Assembly: GCF_014138625.1 (NCBI RefSeq)
Contig: NZ_JACJHY010000043.1
Location: 1-43,377 of the forward strand
Source: Aminobacter ciceronei
Lineage (GTDB): Bacteria > Pseudomonadota > Alphaproteobacteria > Rhizobiales > Rhizobiaceae
Direction of reading: 5' to 3'
Length of the DNA stretch: 43,377 bases
Both the position numbers and the translations under genes were made by a program. Shown here piece after piece: positions 31,873 to 38,295 of this stretch (position 1 is the stretch's first letter; each line of letters begins with the position of its first letter). The notes under the pieces are model-generated. The model had not been told where the DNA came from. It ran no database searches and saw nothing but the letters and a program-made list of their open reading frames with translations.

Positions 31873-32081
31873 TAAGCCGGTAGTTGGTGGGTGACATGGC
31901 TCGGAGAGGCTGCAACCTCTGCCGGGCCTTTTGCTTCCTGCGCATCCAGTGCGCGGTCGAGGTAGTGGACGATCTCAGCATTCATTGACCGTCGATTTTG
32001 AGCCGCGCGTTCGCGGATACGGTCGCGCATGCCGTCTGGAAAACGGATGATGTACTTGTCGGCCTCCCGACTGGGTGTCAT
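31872..32081 (-). CDS. Arc-type ribbon-helix-helix regulator (early operon, Cro-like position)
   Basis: A 69-aa DNA-binding protein. DKYIIRFPDGMRDRIRERAAQNRRSMNAEIVHYLDRAL is the full Arc/MetJ-type ribbon-helix-helix: a strand whose polar residues (Y, I, R) read the major groove, then two helices with the conserved R-S-M-N-A-E-I turn. A disordered tail follows. It is the first gene of the leftward early operon and faces a second RHH gene across three palindromic operators. It shares the core P-D-G-M-R-D-R-I and R-S-M-N-A-E-I-V with that protein, so both probably bind the same sites. By place it corresponds to Cro or Arc. Which of the two is the main repressor cannot be told from sequence. Confidence 0.88.
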   Translation of the reverse strand: MTPSREADKYIIRFPDGMRDRIRERAAQNRRSMNAEIVHYLDRALDAQEAKGPAEVAASPSHVTHQLPA

Positions 32082-32113
32082 TTATGTCTCCTTAACAAAT
32101 ATGGCCTAAGGCC

Positions 32114-32142
32114 AATATGGCCTAAGGCCGACATTGTCGCAA
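32114..32142 (-). promoter_or_regulatory. Predicted early (leftward) promoter
   Basis: On the minus strand TTGCGA (complement of 32137-32142) and CATATT (complement of 32114-32119) are separated by 17 bp. Operator 2 lies in the spacer and operator 1 just after the -10 box, so bound RHH protein would block RNA polymerase. Its -35 box overlaps that of the rightward promoter. Confidence 0.5.
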
Positions 32143-32162
32143 GCGCAAAGTTGGCCTATGGC
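32134..32162 (+). promoter_or_regulatory. Predicted rightward promoter of the RHH repressor
   Basis: TTGTCG (32134) and TATGGC (32157) are separated by 17 bp, 28 bp before the ATG of the 212-aa RHH gene. The -10 box lies inside operator 3, which suggests autoregulation. The match to consensus is moderate. Confidence 0.4.
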
Positions 32163-32189
32163 CATATCTGTGGACAAAGGAGCTCCCGC

Positions 32190-32828
32190 ATGGCCCAAGA
32201 GTCGGAGAGTCGAAATCTGGACAAGGTGATTGTTCGCCTGCCAGACGGCATGCGCGACCGCATCAAGAACTCAGCCGAACGTCACGGTCGGTCCATGAAT
32301 GCTGAGATCGTCCAGGCGTTGGAACAGGTATTTCCGCCGGAACCAGACATCATTGAAGTGATTGACCGAGTCCATCAGGCGATTAATCAGGCAGAGGCTG
32401 CGCAGAGCCTTCCCTATCGCAAAGGACTAATTGCCGCGCTCGACAAGCTGTCGGAACGATTGACCAGTGGAATCGAGTTCAACCAGGCCAGGACGAGCAC
32501 GCTAAGCCCCTCATTTCTGCGGATGCAAGATTTCACGTTACGACATGAACGCTGGAAGCGAGCGTCCGAGAATGGCATTGAAACCTCGGATCTCGCGAGG
32601 GAAATCGAACGGGGCCTTTTTGGCAAGCTGGATCGAAACTATACTTGGACCGCTATCGACTACTTCAAGGAGGGGCGTGCGGACTTGGCCTATAAGCTCC
32701 TCCGATTGAATGAGCTTAAGTTCGCGGACCCGTCAGATGCAGAAGCGTTGATCGTGTCGCACCTACGTAAACGCTATGAAGAGAATTGGGGGGATCCAGA
32801 CGAACCGTATGAGCCGTGGAGCGATTGA
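32190..32828 (+). CDS. RHH regulator with C-terminal domain (candidate lysogeny repressor)
   Basis: A 212-aa protein. Residues 8-50 are an Arc-type ribbon-helix-helix (DKVIVRLPDGMRDRIKNSAERHGRSMNAEIVQALEQ) nearly parallel to that of the facing 69-aa gene. The remaining 160 residues have helical stretches (DIIEVIDRVHQAINQAEAAQSL, SDLAREIERGLFGKL) and an acidic end (DPDEPYEPWSD); I do not recognise this domain. It may mediate oligomerisation or sense a signal. AAGGAG precedes the ATG; the frame upstream to 31998 is not used because it would cross the operators. As the only rightward gene of the immunity region, it is the best candidate for the prophage repressor, replacing a CI-type protein. 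Confidence 0.85.
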   Translation: MAQESESRNLDKVIVRLPDGMRDRIKNSAERHGRSMNAEIVQALEQVFPPEPDIIEVIDRVHQAINQAEAAQSLPYRKGLIAALDKLSERLTSGIEFNQARTSTLSPSFLRMQDFTLRHERWKRASENGIETSDLAREIERGLFGKLDRNYTWTAIDYFKEGRADLAYKLLRLNELKFADPSDAEALIVSHLRKRYEENWGDPDEPYEPWSD

Positions 32829-32852
32829 CTTGTCGAGCGGGTCATGCGGCGG

Positions 32853-33479
32853 TCATTCTGCTGGCTCCATGGCGAGGCGATCAAGATAGGTGACGCCGTC
32901 CAGGCCTGGGATCGGCGCATCCAGCGACAGCGTTTTGCGGTCGCCGAATTCTGCATAGTGACGGGTGATATACTTTCGTGCGCGTGAGGCGATCTGCTTT
33001 ACGGTAATTTCCCCTTCGAGCACGGCCAAGACAATATCGGATATGACGTCATCCCGGATCCAGCGCGGATATCCGGCTGGCACGGCGCGCTCTGCTGCCG
33101 CGTAGAAGTCATTTTGCCGAAGCGATTTCTTGCGCAGCTCTGCGGAGCTCAGCGGCGTGTTGCCGGCCTTGGCGGCACGCCAGAGTGCGCGTACCTTCAA
33201 AATTCGCTCTCGGTTTTTTTCCCTGTATGCCTTCTTCCTAGCCGCTTCTTTTTCTGGATTCCTAGCAATCCAGCTTTTTTGAAGCTCGCGGCATTTCTCT
33301 GGGTATCGCTCGCGGTACGAACGGTTTTGCTTTGCGATCTGCTCTTTGGTTCTTTTGTCGCCGAGGCGCGCCCTTGACGCCTTCACATAGCAGCGGTGCT
33401 TTTCCGCCTTGGTCATCTGCAGCCAGAGGCTAGGCTCTACGCCGCAATTGTTTTTACCGGTGGGGTCGGCCTTCATCAT
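32853..33479 (-). CDS. Unknown protein with basic repeats and a sigma-like C-terminus
   Basis: A 208-aa protein. The first 120 residues are very basic and repetitive (KQNRSYRERYPEKCRELQ, NPEKEAARKKAYREKNRERILK), a pattern seen next to HNH or zinc motifs in phage proteins, with C12 and C30 but no complete zinc site. The C-terminal 80 residues (YPRWIRDDVISDIVLAVLEGEITVKQIASRARKYITRHYAEFGDRKTLSLDAPI) recall sigma-factor region 2 and the S-L-D-A-P hinge found in sigma factors. That resemblance is weak and only suggestive. ATG 33479 with GAGAG upstream. It lies convergent to the RHH repressor in the immunity region, so a regulatory role is possible. Confidence 0.65.
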   Translation of the reverse strand: MMKADPTGKNNCGVEPSLWLQMTKAEKHRCYVKASRARLGDKRTKEQIAKQNRSYRERYPEKCRELQKSWIARNPEKEAARKKAYREKNRERILKVRALWRAAKAGNTPLSSAELRKKSLRQNDFYAAAERAVPAGYPRWIRDDVISDIVLAVLEGEITVKQIASRARKYITRHYAEFGDRKTLSLDAPIPGLDGVTYLDRLAMEPAE

Positions 33480-33544
33480 GTCGGCGTTCTCTCTTTCGTA
33501 GCGGCTTGATGCCGCTGTCTGAGTGGGCTGACCGCGCACGAAAA

Positions 33545-33562
33545 AGCCCGCCGAAGCGGGCT
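33545..33562 (-). terminator. Intrinsic terminator after the NYN gene
   Basis: On the minus strand AGCCCGC-TTCG-GCGGGCT is followed directly by TTTTT (33541-33545 read in complement). It sits 20 bp after the NYN-gene stop and is the cleanest rho-independent terminator in the window. It separates the NYN transcript from the 208-aa gene. Confidence 0.9.
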
Positions 33563-33582
33563 GGGTGTCGGGTGGCGAGAGG

Positions 33583-34212
33583 TTAAGACAAAACGAAGTC
33601 GGCGTGAGCTTTCAGTTCGCGCCTAGCGCTTTTATGCCCCAAAGTGCATAACATGACCTTGAGACCTTCCCGACGCACAAACTTGAAGGCGGGAACAAAG
33701 TCGCTGTCGCCTGTGACAACTGCTACCGCCCGCACTGTGTCACGCAAGGCAAGGCGAGCCATGTCCAAGCCAATTCGGATATCAACGCCCTTCTGCCCAA
33801 TATCGAGGTCAAAGTCTCTATCTGCTACAGCACGGGGTTCTTTGATCAGCTGCTTGGCAGAGCGCGGTTTCATTTTCCACTGGAATGGGGACAATCTAGT
33901 TTCCCCCATCCTTATGGCGAAGCCATCGCGAAGTTCTAGCTGGTCATAAAGGCTTTGAGCGTGACGGTAACGATCGGTGCCTGACAGGTGGAACTCTTCA
34001 CCGCTCACAGGCTTGGCGATTGTCTCGCCTGACGGGGGCGCGTCATAGTAGTAGATGCGCATGAGTTCATAGTTTTTCAGGTGGTCGCTAGCTTTTATCT
34101 CATCGCATAAGGCAACGATATCGTCCGCTGTGGCAACCCGGCCAAGCCGCTCTTTAAGCTTTCTTGTGACGAACCCGCCATCAAGCAGGATCGCATAGCG
34201 CGCTAAGAACAT
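33583..34212 (-). CDS. NYN-domain protein (PIN-like RNase fold, LabA/DUF88 type)
   Basis: A 209-aa protein of the NYN (DUF88) family, PIN-like metal-dependent nucleases usually acting on RNA. The conserved acidic residues are all present: FLARYAILLDGGF (Asp in the first strand), KGVDIRIGLDMARLAL (two Asp), and VTGDSDFVPAFKFVRREGLKVML (the G-D-S-D-F motif). I chose ATG 34212, preceded by AGGGGGG, over a start nine codons upstream. It is a single-gene unit: 318 bp of structured leader before it and a perfect terminator after it. Independent transcription next to integrase B suggests expression in the lysogen, perhaps for superinfection immunity or RNA control. The role is unproven. Confidence 0.9.
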   Translation of the reverse strand: MFLARYAILLDGGFVTRKLKERLGRVATADDIVALCDEIKASDHLKNYELMRIYYYDAPPSGETIAKPVSGEEFHLSGTDRYRHAQSLYDQLELRDGFAIRMGETRLSPFQWKMKPRSAKQLIKEPRAVADRDFDLDIGQKGVDIRIGLDMARLALRDTVRAVAVVTGDSDFVPAFKFVRREGLKVMLCTLGHKSARRELKAHADFVLS

Positions 34213-34530
34213 ATCCCCCCTTAAACGGATCCAGCCCATCCAAGCACCGCACTCGCAGTACTTATGGGATGGGCTGTCTCACCGTTTATTCCGTTGTCGC
34301 GCGAAGCGCGCCCCTCTTTGCGAGGTACGAACCGAACTTGGCCACCCTTTAAAACGGGCCAGTGCCTGTAAAGTTCACCGTGTCACTCGCACCCGAAACA
34401 TAGGGTCTTGACATGCGAAAGTCAACACGCTACCGCCGAACGAGCGGTAGCGTGAAAGATTCGAATTGCCGACTATTTTTCAAGTTTGGATCCGGCTCAA
34501 GTCATCTTAGCATCACTTTGGCTGGAGATC
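34213..34530. promoter_or_regulatory. Structured region between the NYN gene and integrase B
   Basis: No gene is recognised in these 318 bp. There is a 10-bp perfect stem CAGCCCATCC (34232) / GGATGGGCTG (ending 34276) in the leader of the NYN gene, and a short GCGCGAAGCGCGC palindrome near 34298. A TTGAC/GTCAA hairpin (34408-34425) follows, directly abutting an 11-bp perfect stem CACGCTACCGC / GCGGTAGCGTG (34426-34454, 7-nt loop). The last may end the integrase transcript, but it has no U-run. I could not place a convincing promoter for the NYN gene. Confidence 0.5.
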
Positions 34531-35763
34531 TCATCTGCATCGCATTTGCCGCTCGATCTCGCCGGAAATCTTGTCAGCAGCAGCCACAAGGACACTGTCC
34601 AGCCGATGTGTGTATCGGCTGGTAATCCCGCTGCCGGAGTGACCCAGGCACGCGCCGATGGTGCTGTCCGAGTAATCCAGATCAGCACCGACCGACGCAA
34701 AGCTATGTCGCAAGGTGTGGGCTGTGACCCCCTCCAGCTTAGCCGCCTGCATGATGCGGTCCATCGCGCCCGCTAGGCCTCCATAGGGCTTGCTCTCGTC
34801 CCGCACGCCGGGCATGACGTAGTCACCCTTCTTGCGATCGATCCCCTTGAGTACGTCAATCGCTGCTTGGCCGAGAGGACGGACTGAGGCGCCCGTCTTG
34901 GAATCGCTCAAGCGGAGCGCCTTCCCATCGATGTCGACTTCGGGCCACTTCAGCCCCTCGATTTCGCCGCGACGGCACCCAGTAAAAGCCAGAAGCTTGA
35001 CGCTGGCGATGGCCTGCCATGGCTCTTCACTGTCGGTCAGCACCTTGCCGAGGGCAGCGTATTCGGCTGCGTCCAATCGCCGTTGGCGCTGGCCGTCGTT
35101 CGGGCGCTTTACGCCTCGTGCCGGGTTCGCGTCGATGATGCCTTCGGACAGCGCATAGGAGAGGATGCCACCCAGAAGGCCGGCCGTCCGGCTAGCCGTG
35201 CCGGCGCCACCTTCGACAACAGCCTTGCCCCTCAGCTTGTCGGTCTTCTCGACAGTGGCAGTCTTGCCGGTCGTGACGTCGCGAATGAATTTCGAGATGT
35301 CGGACTGCCTGATGTCGATCACCAGCTTGCGTCCGAGCAGCGGCTTGATATGCCGCTCGATCCTGCCTTTGTCCGTGGCGAGGGTAGACGGCTTTTTCGG
35401 GCGGCCAGCCTTGCCCAGCACAAGTCCTTTCTCGACCGCAGTGATGTAGTCGTCGCACAGATCGGAGACGGTGAGGGATGTTCGCCGGGTTCGCTTCTCA
35501 AGCAGTGGATCTGCCTTCTGCAGCACGACGCCGCCGAGTGTTTCGATTGCCAGCTTGCGCGCCTGGTCGGTCGTGATGGTGCCATGGCGACCGATGGTCA
35601 TGCGTCGGCGGCCGCCGTCGCTTGTCCTATAGTCGACGAAGTAGGTTCGGCTGCCCGAGGGCTGAACGTAGACGCCGAACCCCTTCAGCTCGCCATCCCA
35701 TATCGTATATTGTTTGGTTCGCGGCTCGGCACGATCCACGACCGATTTGGTGAGCTTGGCCAT
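34531..35763 (-). CDS. int: Prophage B integrase (tyrosine recombinase)
   Basis: A 410-aa tyrosine integrase for insertion of prophage B into tRNA-Arg(CCG). The arm-binding N-terminus is AKLTKSVVDRAEPRTKQYTIWDGELKGFGVYV. The catalytic residues are R264 (GCRRGE), H349-x-x-R352 (HTLRHSF), LGHSGSGITSR and Y384. These are exactly the same residue numbers as in integrase A, so the two share a common frame, although A has a 38-residue C-terminal extension. ATG with AGGAC upstream, 21 bp from the ACTCACC repeat pair and 169 bp from the attachment core. The gene looks intact, so the prophage may be able to excise. Confidence 0.95.
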   Translation of the reverse strand: MAKLTKSVVDRAEPRTKQYTIWDGELKGFGVYVQPSGSRTYFVDYRTSDGGRRRMTIGRHGTITTDQARKLAIETLGGVVLQKADPLLEKRTRRTSLTVSDLCDDYITAVEKGLVLGKAGRPKKPSTLATDKGRIERHIKPLLGRKLVIDIRQSDISKFIRDVTTGKTATVEKTDKLRGKAVVEGGAGTASRTAGLLGGILSYALSEGIIDANPARGVKRPNDGQRQRRLDAAEYAALGKVLTDSEEPWQAIASVKLLAFTGCRRGEIEGLKWPEVDIDGKALRLSDSKTGASVRPLGQAAIDVLKGIDRKKGDYVMPGVRDESKPYGGLAGAMDRIMQAAKLEGVTAHTLRHSFASVGADLDYSDSTIGACLGHSGSGITSRYTHRLDSVLVAAADKISGEIERQMRCR

Positions 35764-35783
35764 TCTGTCCTGCTATTTCGAAA

Positions 35784-35801
35784 ACTCACCAGATACTCAC
35801 C
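35784..35801 (+). repeat. Arm-type repeat pair ACTCACC (integrase side of prophage B)
   Basis: Two copies of ACTCACC at 35784 and 35795 are spaced 11 bp, with an inverted copy GGTGAGT at 35825-35831. The gap to the attachment core is 130 bp, identical to that of the CGGAAGC pair of element A. The partner pair is at 1917-1934 at the other end of the prophage. Confidence 0.6.
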
Positions 35802-35931
35802 ATAAAATCGGAAACATGGGAAGAGGTGAGTAAACGCTAGCGATTGACAGAAAGGGGAAAGCCTCGTAATTTCATTGTGTTAGAAAGGATTGGCAAGCAC
35901 AGGTAAATTCGAGGAAGTCCTTTACCAATGC

Positions 35932-35979
35932 CCTCCGAAGGCAGAGGTCACAGGTTCGAATCCTGTCGGGTGCGCCAAT
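35932..35979 (+). repeat. Attachment core B/C: 3' half of tRNA-Arg(CCG)
   Basis: The second copy of the 48-bp core, identical to 1823-1870. Here TGCCC (35929-35933) precedes it, so the whole anticodon stem-loop can form, but there is still no D-arm or 5' acceptor strand. It is the right end of prophage B and the left end of element C. Confidence 0.93.
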
Positions 35980-36535
35980 TTCAACATAAATATCAAATAG
36001 TTATCCGATCACGATTTTCGCAAGTGTCCTCGTTTTTTTGCGCGGAAGCACTACGGAAGCACAACAGACCGTACCAATTTCGACGTACCTTCCTGTGGAA
36101 AAATGCAATGGAGCTCTGCTCGACGATGACGCGGTAACCGAAGGCTGCCCATTTCGTTCGGGGGGAGCGTGTGCTTCTGGCGCTGTGTTGACCTAAAGAT
36201 GTGAGGCTTAGTGGCGGTACCGGTCCGCGACGAAGACGGCCTGCCGCCGGGCAACATCTCCATCGATGAGCCGGCTGCGGAAGCCCCCGCGCAGGCAGAG
36301 CGCGTATATGCTGCACCCCGGACAACATGTCCCGGGACTAGGTTCTTAGTTCACAGCGGGGCGTTCATGGACTACTTTAGAGGTATTCATGGAATAGCCC
36401 ATCTGCTCTTAAGGCGTTGTTTTAGAACGCTTGTGCAGCGTGATTGGCCGATTCCAAGGGAGGACTGGTTCTAGATAGACTAGTTGGGATCGGCTTTTTT
36501 CGCATCATCGACGCGAACCAAAAGGATCCTCGCCA
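35980..36535. other. Left end of element C, no firm gene
   Basis: This 556-bp stretch holds the arm-type repeats at 36043-36060 and otherwise no firm gene. A GTG frame from 36211, with GTGAGG upstream, starts plausibly (AVPVRDEDGLPPGNISIDEP) with GC-rich third codon positions for about 35 codons, then loses coding character before its stop at 36474. It may be a gene fragment. A T-rich run (CTTTTTT near 36495) precedes the small membrane gene. Confidence 0.4.
36043..36060 (+). repeat. Arm-type repeat pair CGGAAGC (left end of element C)
   Basis: CGGAAGC at 36043 and 36054, spaced 11 bp and starting 63 bp right of the attachment core. With flanks it matches the element A pair (1675-1692) at about 18 of 20 positions, and not the pair used by prophage B. 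Confidence 0.55.
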
Positions 36536-36682
36536 ATGGAAAAGGCGCCTGAACTCATCACTACTCTGGCCAACACGCCGGCCGTCATTCTCGCCCTTAT
36601 GATCGCGCTCGCAGCCTTCGGCTTGGCTGCCTTCACGATCTGGGTCGTTCACGAGCACACCAAGCCGAAGGGGAAGCGCTAA
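36536..36682 (+). CDS. 48-aa single-span membrane peptide
   Basis: A short frame with AAAGGA upstream: an acidic N-terminus (MEKAPELITTLANTP), one membrane helix (AVILALMIALAAFGLAAFTIWVV) and a basic cytoplasmic-type tail (HEHTKPKGKR). Its TAA overlaps the ATG of the next gene (TAATG), a strong sign of real, coupled translation. It could be a membrane anchor or effector for the genes that follow. Confidence 0.6.
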   Translation: MEKAPELITTLANTPAVILALMIALAAFGLAAFTIWVVHEHTKPKGKR

Positions 36683-37392
36683 TGGCCCTGCAGAACTTCG
36701 TCCGCCTGCCGAATGCCTGGATCGAGGACCGTGGCCTCAAGGGCTTCACCTGGGGCAGGGAGAACCGAGTCGAGTGCCTAGCTGCTCTCATGACGCTCAT
36801 GGTGATCGCTCAGCATACCGACCAGGAGACGGGTGCGGTGAAGATCACCTACGACAACCTGCATCGCGCGACCGGCCTCAGCCGGACGACGATCGCGGCC
36901 GGGCTCGGCCTCCTAGAGACGCGTTTCATCGAACGTGGTGACCGGCAGAGCGAGTTCCGGCTCCGCGACTTCGACCCGTTGCGTGGCTATGCGCTGCTGC
37001 CGGCGAAGCCGCTCTATAACAGCAAGGGCCAGATCGACTTCTTCCAAGAACTCAAGTTGCGTAGGCAGGTCGAACTGAATGCCATCAAGCTCTACCTTCT
37101 GATCGTCTCCAGGCGCGACAGAAATAACAATCTGGCGCATATTACGCACCAGAAGATCGAGGAATACACCGGCATCCACCACGACGACATCAAGCGCGCG
37201 GTGAGCTTCCTCGCTGGCAACGGAATGATCCACGTGGAGCACCTGCCTAGGCATATCAGCCAGTACGGCTACTCAAGCGCGTATCGTCTTGTGCACCTCC
37301 ACACCTACCAGCACATGGGCACGGTCGGCCGGAACCTTGACATCGCTGACTTCGAACCAGTCATGGCGCGGATTAGGCCCGACGTTTTTTAG
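36682..37392 (+). CDS. Protein with two winged-helix domains
   Basis: A 236-aa protein with two helix-turn-helix units. The first is at about residues 30-95 (ALMTLMVIAQHTDQETGAVKITYDNLHRATGLSRTTIAAGLGLLETRFIERGDR). The second is at about 130-200 (NAIKLYLLIVSRRDRNNNLAHITHQKIEEYTGIHHDDIKRAVSFLAGNGMIHVEHLP). Tandem winged helices occur in plasmid replication initiators and in regulators. No Rep-specific catalytic motif is seen. Coupled to the 48-aa membrane gene, and 66 bp before the M41-like protease gene, it may regulate the cassette or be its DNA-binding part. Confidence 0.8.
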   Translation: MALQNFVRLPNAWIEDRGLKGFTWGRENRVECLAALMTLMVIAQHTDQETGAVKITYDNLHRATGLSRTTIAAGLGLLETRFIERGDRQSEFRLRDFDPLRGYALLPAKPLYNSKGQIDFFQELKLRRQVELNAIKLYLLIVSRRDRNNNLAHITHQKIEEYTGIHHDDIKRAVSFLAGNGMIHVEHLPRHISQYGYSSAYRLVHLHTYQHMGTVGRNLDIADFEPVMARIRPDVF

Positions 37393-37458
37393 CGCCATCG
37401 CGAGCGCCATCTCCCATCTTTTGAGAGCTAAGTACTGGCGAGAACTGAGGGGCGACCG

Positions 37459-38055
37459 ATGAACTTTGAGGACGAAGAGCGCGAGCGGGAGACTGATCTC
37501 CTGATGCATCTGGCGCGACACGAGCTCGGCCACCACGTTATGGCGCGGATCGTCGGCTTTAAGGTTGGCGACTTCAATATCGGCCAAGACACGCTGCAGA
37601 TATACGGCCCCGGCGGTTCGTCTTCGACGAACATGATGCGGCCGTTGCGCACCAAAGAAGAAATCGTCACCTACTCTCGCGATCGATGCAAGGTAGCCCT
37701 TGCTGGCGTGTTAGCCGGAGAGATGGAAGACGCCGTCATAGTAGAGGCGCAGTCCGAGAACAAGTTGGAACACGGCGGAGGGCAAGACGACTACACCAAG
37801 GCAATCGAAAACATTCAGTTGCTCCGCAACATCCTCTACCCGGACAGCGACATCGACCAAGCCACTAAAGAGGTGCACGTGCTGCTCAAGGAGCTCTGGA
37901 TGGAGACCATTCAGATCATCAGCGCCGAGGGGTTGATGATCGAGCAGCTCGCCACGGAGCTTGTCGAGCGGAAGATGAAGACGCCCAAAAAGGCGCTCAT
38001 CCTGACGGCTGAGGAAATGGCTGAGCTTCCCCTGCTTAAAGAGCGCTTCGGGTAG
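37459..38055 (+). CDS. Stand-alone FtsH-peptidase-like (M41) zinc metalloprotease
   Basis: A 198-aa protein with the zinc-protease motif H21-E-L-G-H25 (LARHELGHHVMARIVGF). Downstream it follows the order of the FtsH protease domain: VALAGVLAGEMEDAVI in the place of L-A/G-G-R-A-A-E-E, then GGGQDDYTKAIENIQLL with D110/D111 in the place of the third zinc ligand (G-A-S-N-D-L-x-x-A-T), and a C-terminal helix pair. The AAA ATPase and membrane domains of FtsH are absent, so unfolding power must come from elsewhere or the targets are small. Between a winged-helix gene and a GHKL-nuclease gene it looks like part of a defence or regulatory cassette. The catalytic Glu is present, so activity is likely. 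Confidence 0.8.
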   Translation: MNFEDEERERETDLLMHLARHELGHHVMARIVGFKVGDFNIGQDTLQIYGPGGSSSTNMMRPLRTKEEIVTYSRDRCKVALAGVLAGEMEDAVIVEAQSENKLEHGGGQDDYTKAIENIQLLRNILYPDSDIDQATKEVHVLLKELWMETIQIISAEGLMIEQLATELVERKMKTPKKALILTAEEMAELPLLKERFG

Positions 38056-38138
38056 CAGTGGTGGACGATCTCGGAAGAGTGAACTGCCAATGCAGGAGGT
38101 CTTTCGTGGTAGTGGTACGCGCTGCTGCCGACGCAGGA

Positions 38139-38166
38139 TTTGGCCATCATCTTAGGGTCGTATAAT
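38139..38166 (+). promoter_or_regulatory. Candidate promoter upstream of the GHKL-nuclease gene
   Basis: A perfect -10 box TATAAT (38161-38166) follows TTTGGC (38139-38144) by 16 bp, 130 bp before the GHKL-nuclease ATG, in the 240-bp gap after the protease gene. Perfect -10 boxes are rare in this GC-rich DNA. Confidence 0.45.
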
Positions 38167-38295
38167 GAACAGTGTGGACAGACATTATGCCCGTCCATGA
38201 GGCGGTGGCGGGGGCTTCTACCTGTCATCACTTGACTCTCAAATGGGCAGGCGACCAGTAGGCCGGCTTATGTTAGAGATTGGATCGAAACGAAA

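Larger units (their letters stand above)
32103..32163. promoter_or_regulatory. Three operators of the RHH genetic switch
   Basis: Near-identical palindromes GGCCTAAGGCC (32103-32113), GGCCTAAGGCC (32119-32129) and GGCCTATGGCC (32153-32163) lie in the 108-bp gap between the two divergent RHH genes. The flanks are also alike (ATAT or AAT around the first two, CATAT after the third). Centres are 16 and 34 bp apart. RHH dimers usually bind pairs of short palindromic half sites, which fits. The first two sites cover the leftward promoter and the third the -10 of the rightward promoter. Confidence 0.8.

Noticed and set aside
31489-32081. RHH gene plus 127-aa gene as a toxin-antitoxin pair
   Set aside because: RHH antitoxins precede toxins in this way, but the 127-aa protein shows no toxin-family residues and the pair begins a coupled phage early operon with a divergent RHH gene and phage-like operators.
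34413-34625. Rightward small frames over the end of integrase B
   Set aside because: They overlap integrase catalytic codons and the hairpins and show no coding character.
1870-35979. CRISPR array or phage RNA polymerase gene
   Set aside because: No regularly spaced repeats with unique spacers are visible, and none of the frames has the size or motifs of a T7-type RNA polymerase.
35928-36137. A 69-codon frame running out of the second attachment core
   Set aside because: It translates tRNA-derived DNA and AT-rich flank, has no ribosome site and no protein-like composition.
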